Part shown: positions 1 to 8,566 of the stretch, in pieces
How positions within the stretch are numbered: position 1 is the stretch's first letter
Layout of the letters: each line of letters opens with the position of its first letter
Assembly: GCF_000282035.1 (NCBI RefSeq)
Contig: NZ_AKKA01000121.1
Coordinates: 49,240-113,239 of the forward strand
Source: Rhizobium sp. CF122
GTDB lineage: Bacteria; Pseudomonadota; Alphaproteobacteria; Rhizobiales; Rhizobiaceae
Direction: 5' to 3'
DNA length: 64,000 bases
Translations under genes and position numbers: made by a program
Notes under the pieces: model-generated
Database searches by the model: none
What the model was told of the DNA's origin: nothing
What the model saw: the letters and a program-made list of their open reading frames with translations, nothing else

Positions 1-1
1 C

Positions 2-1183
2 TGGGGACTGACGCTCTATTTCGCTCTGCTCTGGATTCTCTGGGTTTCGGGGTTCAACCTACTGCTGTGGCTCGGGATTTATGCCGTGCTTTTGCCGCGC
101 GCACTTTCCGTCGCAACGCTGGCGGTTCGTTCCTTGCATCAGGCGGAGGCAGGCTTTCTCGCCGGGCGCCGGATCGCTACCGTGCTGCTTGACCGCGGTG
201 TTCGCGCGCTCATCATCACAGCTGCAGCCTTCTGGTTCGGTCGCATGATCGGGCTTGTGGCCGACCGGATGGCGGCGGGAGAGACCATGATCGACCGCCT
301 TGCCCGTGGTGCGATCGGCGGCATCGTCATCCTGCTGGCTGCCGATTTGTTGTGGCACCTGGCGCGTGCCTACATCAACGGCAAGCTCGATGACTCTCGT
401 ATCGAAGGCGCGATGACGGACGAGGAGAGGGCCAGCCGCGCCCGCCTGCAAACCTTGTTGCCGATTTTCCGCAATATTCTCGCCGTCGTTATCGCGGTTA
501 TTGCTGTTCTCATGGTGCTCTCGGGCCTGGGTGTCCAGATCGGTCCGCTGATTGCGGGCGCCGGGGTGGTCGGCGTTGCCGTCGGTTTCGGGGCGCAGAC
601 CATCGTGAAGGACGTCATCAGCGGCATGTTCTATCTTTGGGACGATGCCTTTCGCGTCGGCGAGTATATCGAGAGCGGCAGCCACAAGGGCGTCGTCGAG
701 GCCTTCAGCCTGCGTTCGGTGCGGCTGCGGCATCACCGTGGGCCGCTGACGACGGTGCCCTTCGGCGAACTCGGCGCGGTCAAGAACCTCAACCGTGACT
801 GGACCATCGATAAGATCACCCTCAACGTGACCTACGACACCGACCTTGTGAAGGCGAAGAAGGTGATCAAGCAGATCGGGCAGCAGTTGCTGGATAATCC
901 CGATTACAGCCCGCACATCATCGAAACACTGAAGATGAAGGGCGTTGAACAGTTCGGCGAGTTTGCGATCGTCATCCGGCTGGCAATGATGACCAAGCCC
1001 GGCGAACAGTTCGTCATCCGCCGCAATGCGTTGGCCATGATCCGCAATGCCTTCAAGGAAAACGGCATCGAATTTGCTGTGCCGACGGTGCAGGTTTCCA
1101 GCGAAGGGCACGAGGCTGAGGCACACGCCGCCGCCGCCCGTCACCTTTCGCAACGCCCAAGTTCGGATGAGCCTGCAGTGTAG
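2..1183 (+). CDS. MscS-family mechanosensitive channel (5' partial)
   Basis: The reading frame is open from base 2, so the N-terminus lies outside the window; a GTG at 86 is internal and not the true start. About 393 residues are visible. Several hydrophobic segments lead into the Gly/Ala-rich pore helix typical of MscS TM3 (GVVGVAVGFGAQ, encoded around 565-600), followed directly by the conserved TIVKDVISGMF stretch and a soluble beta domain plus C-terminal cytoplasmic cage. MscS channels open under membrane tension and release solutes during hypo-osmotic shock. The extra N-terminal membrane segments suggest one of the larger MscS paralogues rather than the minimal 280-residue form. The C-terminal tail is Ala/His-rich. 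Confidence 0.9.
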   Translation, partial: WGLTLYFALLWILWVSGFNLLLWLGIYAVLLPRALSVATLAVRSLHQAEAGFLAGRRIATVLLDRGVRALIITAAAFWFGRMIGLVADRMAAGETMIDRLARGAIGGIVILLAADLLWHLARAYINGKLDDSRIEGAMTDEERASRARLQTLLPIFRNILAVVIAVIAVLMVLSGLGVQIGPLIAGAGVVGVAVGFGAQTIVKDVISGMFYLWDDAFRVGEYIESGSHKGVVEAFSLRSVRLRHHRGPLTTVPFGELGAVKNLNRDWTIDKITLNVTYDTDLVKAKKVIKQIGQQLLDNPDYSPHIIETLKMKGVEQFGEFAIVIRLAMMTKPGEQFVIRRNALAMIRNAFKENGIEFAVPTVQVSSEGHEAEAHAAAARHLSQRPSSDEPAV

Positions 1184-1436
1184 CGTCCGACGTCCTTGCT
1201 CTCGGATCAAGCCGACCTCGCGCAATCCTCCTATTGCCGCCCCAGCCTTGTCAACGTTACGAAATTGCAATGTGCGCGGGCGCGCCCTGCGCCAAATTTG
1301 CCCCAATTGGAGATGAAGCAGGCGACAACGGTGGGTCAGGGCGGGGCAGGCTACGCATTCATAGAGCTTGCGGGCCGCCCATGTTACGTGTTTCGAACAT
1401 GATTCCCACCAAACTGGAATATTGCGACGGTACGAG

Positions 1437-4040
1437 ATGTCGGGACACGGCAAGTTGGAAGAAATCGAAGACGCCGACGAATCTTCGGTGCGTAGATTGT
1501 TCAGACGCTATCGCGCGCTCCTGACGGCATTGGCGACACTCGCGCTGTTCTGTCTCGTTGGCTTTGCGATTGTGCAGCTGACGAACGAGGTGCGTTACGA
1601 CGATGTGGTTCAGGCGCTGGCTGACACCAAGGTCAGCTCGATCGTGCTTGCGCTGGTCTTCACCGGCCTGAGCTTCCTCGCCCTTGTCTTCTATGACGTG
1701 AACGCCATCGAATATGTTGGCCGCAAGCTGCCGTTTCCACAGGTGGCGCTGACCGGCTTCAGCGCCTATGCGGTCGGCAACACGGCAGGTTTTGGCGCAC
1801 TGAGCGGCGGTGCAATCCGGTATCGCGCCTATTCGCGCCTCGGCTTGACGCCTGAGGAGATCGGCCGGGTCATTGCATTCGTGACGCTGTCGTTCGGGCT
1901 CGGGCTTGCAGGGGTCGCGGCAATCGCGCTCCTGATCATTGCTGATGAAATCGCGCCACTGATCAATGTCGGTAGCCTCACTCTCAGGCTGTTGGCCGGT
2001 GCCGTCATCGCGGGCCTTGGCGTCATCATGTTCATGGGGCGCGACGGGCGGGCGATCCACCTTGGGCCGATCGAGATCCGACTGCCGGACTCGCGTACTT
2101 GGTCGCGGCAGTTTCTGGTCACCGCCTTCGACATCGCCGCCTCGGCGACCGTCCTCTATGTGCTGCTGCCGCAGGCGGCGATCAGCTGGCCGGTGTTCCT
2201 GGCCGTCTATGCGATTGCTGTCGGCCTTGGCGTCTTGAGTCACGTGCCAGCCGGTCTCGGCGTGTTCGAGACCGTTATCATCGCCTCGCTCGGCAGTGCT
2301 GTGAACATCGATGCTGTGCTTGGCTCGCTGGTGCTCTATCGCCTGATATATCATGTTCTGCCGCTGTTGATCGCCGTCCTTGCGGTGTCGGCGACCGAGC
2401 TCCGCCGATTTGCGGATCACCCGGTTGCGTCAGGCATCCGGCGGATTGGCATCCGGTTGATGCCGCAGTTGCTCTCGACGCTGTCGCTGCTCCTCGGCGT
2501 CATGCTGGTCTTCTCGAGCGTGACGCCGACGCCGGACCAGAACCTCGCGTTTCTTGCGAACTATCTGCCGCTGCCGATCGTCGAAGGCGCGCATTTCCTG
2601 TCGAGCGTTCTGGGGCTGGCGTTGGTCGTTGCCGCACGGGGCCTCGGCCAGAAGCTCGACGGCGCCTGGTGGGTATCGATCCTGTCGGCCGCAGCGGCGT
2701 TGACGCTATCTCTGCTGAAGGCGATTGCGCTGGTCGAGGCATGTTTCCTCGGCTTCCTGATTTTCGGCCTCTTCGTCAGCCGCCGACTGTTCCGCAGACA
2801 TGCGTCCCTTCTCAACCAGACGCTGACGGCATCGTGGCTGACGGCCATCGCCGTCATCTGCGTCGGTGCGATCGTGATCCTGCTCTTCGTCTACCGCGAC
2901 GTCGAGTACAGCAGCGAGCTCTGGTGGCAGTTCGAATTCGCCGATGAAGCGCCACGTGGTCTGCGTGCTGTGCTCGGCATCTCCATCATTTCCTCGGCGA
3001 TTGCGATCTTCAGCCTCCTTCGTCCGGTCGCGGTCAAACCGGAGCCCGCGTCAACGGATGCCTTGCAGCGGGCGGTGGACATCGTCGAGAAGCAGCGCTT
3101 CGCCGACGCCAATCTGGTGCGCATGGGCGACAAGAGCATCATGTTTTCCGAGAAAGGCGACGCCTTCATCATGTACGGCAGGCAGGGGCGATCGTGGATC
3201 GCTCTTTTCGATCCGATCGGCGAGCGCAGCGCCATTCCAGAGCTGGTCTGGCGTTTCGTGGAGTCCGCGCGAGCCGCCGGCTGCCGCGCGGTCTTTTACC
3301 AGATCTCGCCGGCGCTTCTTTCCCACTGTGCCGATGCGGGCCTGCGCGCGTTCAAACTGGGTGAGCTTGCCGTCGCCGATCTGAAGACTTTCGAGATGAA
3401 AGGCGGCAAGTGGGCAAACCTGCGGCAAACCGCGAGCCGTGCGCAGCGTGACGGCCTTGAATTCGAGGTGATCGCGCCGGAAAACGTTCCCGCTGCGATG
3501 GATGCGCTTGCCGCGGTCTCGAATGCCTGGCTCGAGGATCACAATGCCAAGGAGAAGGGTTTCTCGCTCGGTGCGTTCGATCCTGACTATATCGTTGCCC
3601 AGCCGGTTGGCATCCTGAAGCGTGAAGGCAGGATTGTCGCCTTCGCCAATATCCTGATAACGGCAGCGAAGGACGAGGGGACCATCGACTTGATGCGGTT
3701 CTCACCGGATGCGCCGAAGGGGGCGATGGACTTCCTCTTCGTCCAGATCATGGAATACCTGCGCGACCAGGGATTTTCGCATTTCAATCTCGGCATGGCG
3801 CCGCTCTCGGGCATGTCGAAGCGCGAGATGGCACCGGTATGGGACCGCATCGGCAGCACTGTCTTCGAGCACGGCGAGCGGTTTTATAACTTCAAGGGCC
3901 TCAGGGCTTTCAAATCAAAGTTTCACCCGCAATGGCATCCGCGATATCTTGCGGTTTCGGGTGGAGGCAATCCGATGCTCGCTCTGATGGACGCAACATT
4001 CCTGATCGGCGGCGGATTGAGAGGGGTAGTGAGGAAATGA
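1437..4040 (+). CDS. lpiA: Bifunctional lysylphosphatidylglycerol flippase/synthetase (MprF/LpiA)
   Basis: This protein of about 867 residues has the MprF layout. An N-terminal polytopic membrane half (about residues 20-510) is the flippase part. A C-terminal soluble half (about 540-850, DUF2156/GNAT-like) transfers lysine from Lys-tRNA to phosphatidylglycerol. The frame is open upstream to 1368, but the ATG at 1437 is preferred because the sequence before it looks non-coding. The stop overlaps the ATG of the next gene, which encodes AcvB. In Rhizobium tropici and Sinorhizobium medicae the same pair is acid-inducible and is called lpiA-atvA/acvB. Lysyl-PG lowers the negative charge of the membrane and protects against cationic peptides and acid. 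I saw no convincing -24/-12 promoter in the 250 bases upstream. Confidence 0.93.
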   Translation: MSGHGKLEEIEDADESSVRRLFRRYRALLTALATLALFCLVGFAIVQLTNEVRYDDVVQALADTKVSSIVLALVFTGLSFLALVFYDVNAIEYVGRKLPFPQVALTGFSAYAVGNTAGFGALSGGAIRYRAYSRLGLTPEEIGRVIAFVTLSFGLGLAGVAAIALLIIADEIAPLINVGSLTLRLLAGAVIAGLGVIMFMGRDGRAIHLGPIEIRLPDSRTWSRQFLVTAFDIAASATVLYVLLPQAAISWPVFLAVYAIAVGLGVLSHVPAGLGVFETVIIASLGSAVNIDAVLGSLVLYRLIYHVLPLLIAVLAVSATELRRFADHPVASGIRRIGIRLMPQLLSTLSLLLGVMLVFSSVTPTPDQNLAFLANYLPLPIVEGAHFLSSVLGLALVVAARGLGQKLDGAWWVSILSAAAALTLSLLKAIALVEACFLGFLIFGLFVSRRLFRRHASLLNQTLTASWLTAIAVICVGAIVILLFVYRDVEYSSELWWQFEFADEAPRGLRAVLGISIISSAIAIFSLLRPVAVKPEPASTDALQRAVDIVEKQRFADANLVRMGDKSIMFSEKGDAFIMYGRQGRSWIALFDPIGERSAIPELVWRFVESARAAGCRAVFYQISPALLSHCADAGLRAFKLGELAVADLKTFEMKGGKWANLRQTASRAQRDGLEFEVIAPENVPAAMDALAAVSNAWLEDHNAKEKGFSLGAFDPDYIVAQPVGILKREGRIVAFANILITAAKDEGTIDLMRFSPDAPKGAMDFLFVQIMEYLRDQGFSHFNLGMAPLSGMSKREMAPVWDRIGSTVFEHGERFYNFKGLRAFKSKFHPQWHPRYLAVSGGGNPMLALMDATFLIGGGLRGVVRK

Positions 4041-5419
4041 TGAAAAGACACCTTCTTGCAGCCGTCTGCGCCCTGTCACTGTCCGTTCCGGCTGCAATGG
4101 CGGCGACCGAGACGACGCAGAGCTTTGAGACCGGGCTTATCCCTTCTCCGCATATCTTCCTGCCCGATGGCGACGTGAAAGGGGCCGTCGTGCTGATATC
4201 GGATGGTGCCGGCTGGGGCGACAACGAAAAGGCGGAGGCCGACCGGCTCGTCGAACAAGGGGCCGTCGTCATCGGCATCGACTTCGCCTCCTACATGGAA
4301 GCGCTCAGGAACTACGACGTCAGCCAGAATGATGGCTGCATCTACATGGTGTCCGATATTGAATCGCTGAGCCAGCAGGTCCAGCGCGCGGCTGGTAACA
4401 GCGCATACCATCTGCCGATCGTGGCCGGCGTCGGCGAGGGCGGCGCGCTGGCACTCGCAATTGCTGCGCAGACCCCCGATGCGACCATCGGCCAAACGCT
4501 GGTGATCGATCCGGTTGCGGGCATCCCGCTTACCAAGGAGCTCTGCACGCCGGCGAAGAAGCAGACGGTCGGCGATCGCATGATCTATGGGCTTAGCGAC
4601 ACATCGCTGCCGGACCCGATCATCGCGTCGTTCACGGCATCAGCAAACAAGGACGGTCGCGCGCATGTCGAGGAGCTCAAGAAGCAGCATTCCGACATCG
4701 AGATTCGCGACTCCGGCGATGATGCGCAGACCACGCTTGGCGACATGCTCTCGGACCTGATCGACGCCTCCGGCAGTGCCGACAATCCGCTCGGCCTGCC
4801 GCTCACCATTCTGGATGCCAAGCCGGCCTTCGATACGATGGCGATCATTTACTCCGGTGACGGCGGCTGGCGCGACATCGATAAGGAGGTCGGTGCGGCG
4901 CTGCAGAAGCAGGGCGTCCCTGTCGTCGGCGTCGACTCGCTTCATTATTTCTGGTCGGAACGGGAGCCGCAGCAAACGGCAGACGATCTCAGCAAGATTA
5001 TCGAGCTTTATCGCAAGCAGTGGAAGGTGAAGCACGTTCTGCTCATCGGCTATTCCTTCGGCGCCGACGTCGTGCCTGCCGCCTATTCACGTCTGAAGCC
5101 TGCCGCCAAGGCGGCTATCGCGCAGATGTCGCTGCTGTCTCTCTCGCACGAGGTGGATTACCAGATCTCCGTCATGGGATGGCTCGGCCAGAAGACCGAA
5201 GGTGCCGGTGGCGACCCGGTTGATGACCTGAAGAAGGTCGATCCGAAGATCGTCCAGTGCATCTACGGAAAGGAAGATGACGACGAGGTGGCTTGCCCTG
5301 ATCTGAAGGACAGCGGTGTGGATGTGATCGCCCTTGCCGGCGACCACCACTTTGATGAGAACTATGAGCTCCTGAGCAAGACGATCATCGACGGGCTGAA
5401 GGCGCGACTGCAGGACTAG
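4037..5419 (+). CDS. acvB: AcvB/VirJ-family periplasmic lysyl-PG hydrolase
   Basis: The start ATG at 4037 overlaps the lpiA stop and follows a GAGG ribosome site; the longer open frame from 3932 lies inside lpiA. The 460-residue product begins with a cleavable signal peptide (about 23 residues ending AMAA). It carries two alpha/beta-hydrolase-like halves. The second half has a clear nucleophile elbow, GYSFGAD, with Ser near residue 340. The matching position in the first half reads GVGEGG and lacks the serine. The family (PF06057) was first known from Agrobacterium virulence (AcvB, VirJ), and AcvB has since been reported to hydrolyse lysyl-phosphatidylglycerol in the periplasm. Synthase and hydrolase are thus co-transcribed, which would allow tuning of lysyl-PG. 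Confidence 0.92.
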   Translation: MMKRHLLAAVCALSLSVPAAMAATETTQSFETGLIPSPHIFLPDGDVKGAVVLISDGAGWGDNEKAEADRLVEQGAVVIGIDFASYMEALRNYDVSQNDGCIYMVSDIESLSQQVQRAAGNSAYHLPIVAGVGEGGALALAIAAQTPDATIGQTLVIDPVAGIPLTKELCTPAKKQTVGDRMIYGLSDTSLPDPIIASFTASANKDGRAHVEELKKQHSDIEIRDSGDDAQTTLGDMLSDLIDASGSADNPLGLPLTILDAKPAFDTMAIIYSGDGGWRDIDKEVGAALQKQGVPVVGVDSLHYFWSEREPQQTADDLSKIIELYRKQWKVKHVLLIGYSFGADVVPAAYSRLKPAAKAAIAQMSLLSLSHEVDYQISVMGWLGQKTEGAGGDPVDDLKKVDPKIVQCIYGKEDDDEVACPDLKDSGVDVIALAGDHHFDENYELLSKTIIDGLKARLQD

Positions 5420-5441
5420 AGCGCATCGTTCCCTTCAGAGG

Positions 5442-6005
5442 TTAGCGCATCAAATAGTCTTCACTCCAGCCGAGAGCGGCGAGATCGCCGCTCCGGAAGC
5501 GACCATCGTCTGCAACGATGAATTCGTCGAGCTGTGGCGGCGGCACGCTCGTTCCCGCCAGCATCGCGTGAACCTGGCCGCGATGATGCGTCTGATGCTG
5601 GAACAGATGGTTCAAAACGTCCTCCATCCGCTCGCGCTGGATGCGTTCGGTGCGATGGATCTCGGTCACCGACGCCAGCTTTTCCGGGGTGGCGGCTTCG
5701 CAGAGCGCGACCAGCCGACGATCGACTTTGGCCTGCTCTGCTGCAAGCTTTGCGATATCGTCGAACGGTTCCTCGACGTCCCAGGCGGCAGGCCCAAGCA
5801 TGCCGCCTTCGAGCGCATCGATGTAAAACCAGTCGACCGTCAGAATATGGTTGAGTGTCGCCTTGATCGACGGAAAGAAGCTTACCCGCGCAGCCTCGAA
5901 CTCTCCCGGCAGCAACCGGCCGCAAGCCTCATGCAGCCGGTGGTTCGCAAGCGCATTGTTAAAGGCAAGTTTGCGGGCGGTCCTGCAGGGGTCGAACGTC
6001 GGCAT
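5442..6005 (-). CDS. DinB-family metal-dependent four-helix protein
   Basis: The 187-residue protein has the DinB/YfiT-like pattern: an N-terminal helix bearing a His in SIKATLNHIL (near residue 52), and the typical second motif LFQHQTHHRGQVHAML (near residues 133-148) that supplies two further metal-ligand histidines. DinB-fold proteins bind a divalent metal, and some are thiol-dependent transferases; the substrate of this one is unknown. It converges with acvB (22 bases between stop codons), stands alone and has no visible SOS box. The family is sure, the function is not. Confidence 0.85.
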   Translation of the reverse strand: MPTFDPCRTARKLAFNNALANHRLHEACGRLLPGEFEAARVSFFPSIKATLNHILTVDWFYIDALEGGMLGPAAWDVEEPFDDIAKLAAEQAKVDRRLVALCEAATPEKLASVTEIHRTERIQRERMEDVLNHLFQHQTHHRGQVHAMLAGTSVPPPQLDEFIVADDGRFRSGDLAALGWSEDYLMR

Positions 6006-6042
6006 CAGATAACTCCCTTCTTGACGGGGCCACCCGCAAGCG

Positions 6043-7083
6043 TCAGTCGTCTTCCTGGAACAAACGAAACTGCGCCGCTTCGAGATCCTTCGGGGGCTGC
6101 ATGCCGAGATGCTTCCAGGCGGTCGCCGTGAGAACGCGGCCGCGTGGGGTACGCTGGATGAAGCCCTGCTGAATCATGTAAGGCTCGATGATGTCCTCGA
6201 TCGCATCGCGCGGTTCGGAGAGCCCCGCGGCGATGGTCTCGATTCCAACGGGGCCGCCGCCGAAATTGACCGCGATCATGTTGAGATAACGCTTGTCGAG
6301 CTGGTCGAGGCCCATATTGTCGACGAGCAGCCGCGTCAACGCCTCGTCGGCAATCTCGCGGGTGACGGCCTCGGCCTTCGCCACTTCGGCGAAATCGCGC
6401 ACGCGGCGTAACAGGCGACCGGCAATACGCGGCGTGCCGCGGGCGCGACGGGCGATTTCCCGCGCACCCTCATCGGTCATGGGAAGGTTCATCAGGCGCG
6501 CGCCGCGACGCACGATCAGCTCCAGTTCCTCGACGGTGTAGAAGCTCAGACGGACGGGAATGCCGAAACGGTCGCGCAGCGGCGTGGTCAAAAGGCCGAG
6601 ACGCGTCGTTGCCGCGACGAGGGTGAATTTCGACAGGTCGATCTTGACCGAGCGCGCGGCAGGGCCTTCGCCGATGATGAGATCGAGCTGGAAATCCTCC
6701 ATCGCGGGATAAAGGATTTCCTCGACAGCCGGGTTGAGGCGGTGGATTTCGTCGATGAAGAGCACGTCGCGCTCCTCGAGATTGGTCAGAAGGGCCGCAA
6801 GATCGCCTGCCTTGGCGATAACCGGGCCGGAGGTGGAGCGGAAATTGACGCCGAGTTCCTTCGCCATGATCTGCGCAAGCGTTGTCTTGCCGAGGCCGGG
6901 CGGGCCGACGAAAAGCACATGGTCGAGTGCTTCGCCGCGATTCTTCGCCGCCTCTATGAAGACCTTCAGGTTCGCACGCGCCTCCGCCTGGCCGGTGAAC
7001 TCATCAAGCGATTGCGGCCGCAGCGTCACATCCAGGTCCTCTCCTCGCTTTTCCGAGGATATCAGGCGCGCGGCTTCACTCAT
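6043..7083 (-). CDS. ruvB: Holliday junction branch-migration ATPase RuvB
   Basis: The 346-residue protein is the AAA+ motor that drives Holliday junction branch migration with RuvA. It shows Walker A (GPPGLGKTT), Walker B (LFIDEIHRL), the sensor region VAATTRLG and a C-terminal winged helix ending in RTPRGRVLT. The ATG at 7083 (MSEAARL) is preferred over a TTG 15 bases upstream, because it has a GGGAA ribosome site at a suitable distance and matches the usual rhizobial N-terminus. It is the last gene of a ruvC-ruvA-ruvB cluster on the minus strand, 78 bases after ruvA. Confidence 0.97.
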   Translation of the reverse strand: MSEAARLISSEKRGEDLDVTLRPQSLDEFTGQAEARANLKVFIEAAKNRGEALDHVLFVGPPGLGKTTLAQIMAKELGVNFRSTSGPVIAKAGDLAALLTNLEERDVLFIDEIHRLNPAVEEILYPAMEDFQLDLIIGEGPAARSVKIDLSKFTLVAATTRLGLLTTPLRDRFGIPVRLSFYTVEELELIVRRGARLMNLPMTDEGAREIARRARGTPRIAGRLLRRVRDFAEVAKAEAVTREIADEALTRLLVDNMGLDQLDKRYLNMIAVNFGGGPVGIETIAAGLSEPRDAIEDIIEPYMIQQGFIQRTPRGRVLTATAWKHLGMQPPKDLEAAQFRLFQEDD

Positions 7084-7161
7084 GCTGACATTTCCCAATC
7101 TTCAAACGCTCGTGACCAATACACCAAGCCAGCGGCTTTGACACCCGCCTGGGCAGAGGGA

Positions 7162-7779
7162 TCAGCGAGCCAATTCCTTCAACCCGAGCCGGATGAGCTT
7201 CGCGCTGTCAGCGCCTTCACCGGCGGTTTTCATCGCTGCGGCAACGGCGTTGGCGGCCTGATCACGCGAATAACCGAGGTTTGTCAGCGCGGAAACCGCG
7301 TCCGCGACCGGGGCGGCGGCGACGCCTTCGCCGAGCTCCTGCTTGAGGCCGATGGTGCCGGAGGCTTCGCCTGCGAAGGCCGGCGCCTTATTCTTAAGTT
7401 CGGTGACGATGCGCACGGCAACCTTGGGGCCAACACCCTGGGCGCGCGAGACGGCCGTACGATCCTGCAGCGCGATGGCGTTGGCAAGTTCGCTCGGGGG
7501 CAGCGTCGACAGCACGGCGAGAGCCACCTTCGCACCAACCCCCTGAACGCTTTGCAGAAGATTGAACCATTCCCTCTCCAGGGCGGTCATGAAACCGAAG
7601 AGTTTCAATTGGTCTTCGCGAACGTAGGTCTCAATGAAGAGCACGCAGGCCTCGCCCACCGAACCGAGGCGGGACAGGGTGCGCGCCGAGCAGAAGGCGA
7701 CGTAGCAGACGCCGTGGACATCAACGAGGACATAGTCGTCGCCGATTTCTTCGATGGTGCCTTTAAGCTTGCCGATCAT
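7162..7779 (-). CDS. ruvA: Holliday junction DNA helicase subunit RuvA
   Basis: The 205-residue protein shows the three RuvA domains: an N-terminal OB fold (starting MIGKLKGTIEEI), a central tandem helix-hairpin-helix region (LQSVQGVGAKVALAVLS and RAQGVGPKVAVRIVTEL) that grips DNA, and a C-terminal UBA-like domain that contacts RuvB (TNLGYSRDQAANAV). It forms tetramers on the Holliday junction and recruits RuvB. Length is normal for the family. It sits 34 bases downstream of ruvC, consistent with one transcript. Confidence 0.97.
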   Translation of the reverse strand: MIGKLKGTIEEIGDDYVLVDVHGVCYVAFCSARTLSRLGSVGEACVLFIETYVREDQLKLFGFMTALEREWFNLLQSVQGVGAKVALAVLSTLPPSELANAIALQDRTAVSRAQGVGPKVAVRIVTELKNKAPAFAGEASGTIGLKQELGEGVAAAPVADAVSALTNLGYSRDQAANAVAAAMKTAGEGADSAKLIRLGLKELAR

Positions 7780-7813
7780 GCATTTGGTCCGTTCGGTGGG
7801 TTCTCAGTGAAGA

Positions 7814-8326
7814 TTAGCCGGCAAGCGCTGCCTGCCGCATGCGGCTGCTACCGCGGTTGTGAGCATGGCAGATGGCGATCGCCAGCGCGTCGGCCGCGTC
7901 GTCGCCTTTGAATTCGACCTTCGGCATCAGGATCTTCAGCATCATGTGGATCTGTTTCTTCTCGCCGTGGCCGACGCCGATGACCGCCTTCTTGACGGCG
8001 TTCGGGGCATATTCGGCAACCGGCAGGCCGGCGCGAGCGGGGACGAGCATTGCAATGCCACGGGCCTGGCCGAGCTTCAGCGTCGCAACGGCATCCTTGT
8101 TGACGAAAGTTTGTTCGACTGCAGCCTCATCCGGCTGGTAGCTATGCACGACATCCGCCAATCCATCGTGCAGTTGGCAAAGGCGCGAGGCTAGATCCAT
8201 GTCTCCGTCCGAGGTCACCGTGCCGGATGCGACAAAGCGCAAGGAGTTGCCGAGCGTGTCGATAATTCCCCAGCCCGTGCGGCGCAGGCCCGGATCGACG
8301 CCGATGATGCGAATCGTATTTTGCAT
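7814..8326 (-). CDS. ruvC: Holliday junction resolvase RuvC
   Basis: The 170-residue endonuclease cuts Holliday junctions after RuvAB branch migration. The four acidic active-site positions of the family are visible: Asp in IIGVDPG near the N-terminus, Glu in DEAAVEQTFV, and the Asp pair in KGDDAADALA near the C-terminus. The conserved GHGEKKQI loop is also present. It is the first gene of the ruvCAB cluster, so the promoter should lie between 8327 and about 8450; an imperfect SOS box is seen there. Confidence 0.97.
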   Translation of the reverse strand: MQNTIRIIGVDPGLRRTGWGIIDTLGNSLRFVASGTVTSDGDMDLASRLCQLHDGLADVVHSYQPDEAAVEQTFVNKDAVATLKLGQARGIAMLVPARAGLPVAEYAPNAVKKAVIGVGHGEKKQIHMMLKILMPKVEFKGDDAADALAIAICHAHNRGSSRMRQAALAG

Positions 8327-8369
8327 GCTTCACCCTATTGCAGTCACGAAATAACTGCCATCGATAAGT

Positions 8370-8384
8370 GAACAAAACAAAAAC
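8370..8384 (-). promoter_or_regulatory. Possible LexA (SOS) box upstream of ruvC
   Basis: On the minus strand the bases read GTTT-N7-GTTC, one mismatch from the alphaproteobacterial LexA consensus GTTC-N7-GTTC. The site is 44 bases upstream of the ruvC start, a sensible operator position for a DNA repair operon. The single mismatch and the AT-rich surroundings mean it may be a chance match. Confidence 0.4.
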
Positions 8385-8566
8385 ATTCGTTGTTTTTCAG
8401 GGCGGCTGTTTACGGCAATTTAAGCTCCATAGCCGACTTTGAACCATAAAATGTCAGAGGAGCTCCCTTCCACAGAAGGCAAGGCTCCCGTGTTCTGTTT
8501 ACAGGTCAACCGGTCGGACGTTCCGCGTTCTGCCGGCATGTGCCGTTCCGGAAGGGTTCATCGTTC

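Noticed and set aside
1184..1436. Sigma-54 promoter for lpiA
   Set aside because: A TTGCA element exists near 1265, but no matching TGGCAC at the required distance.
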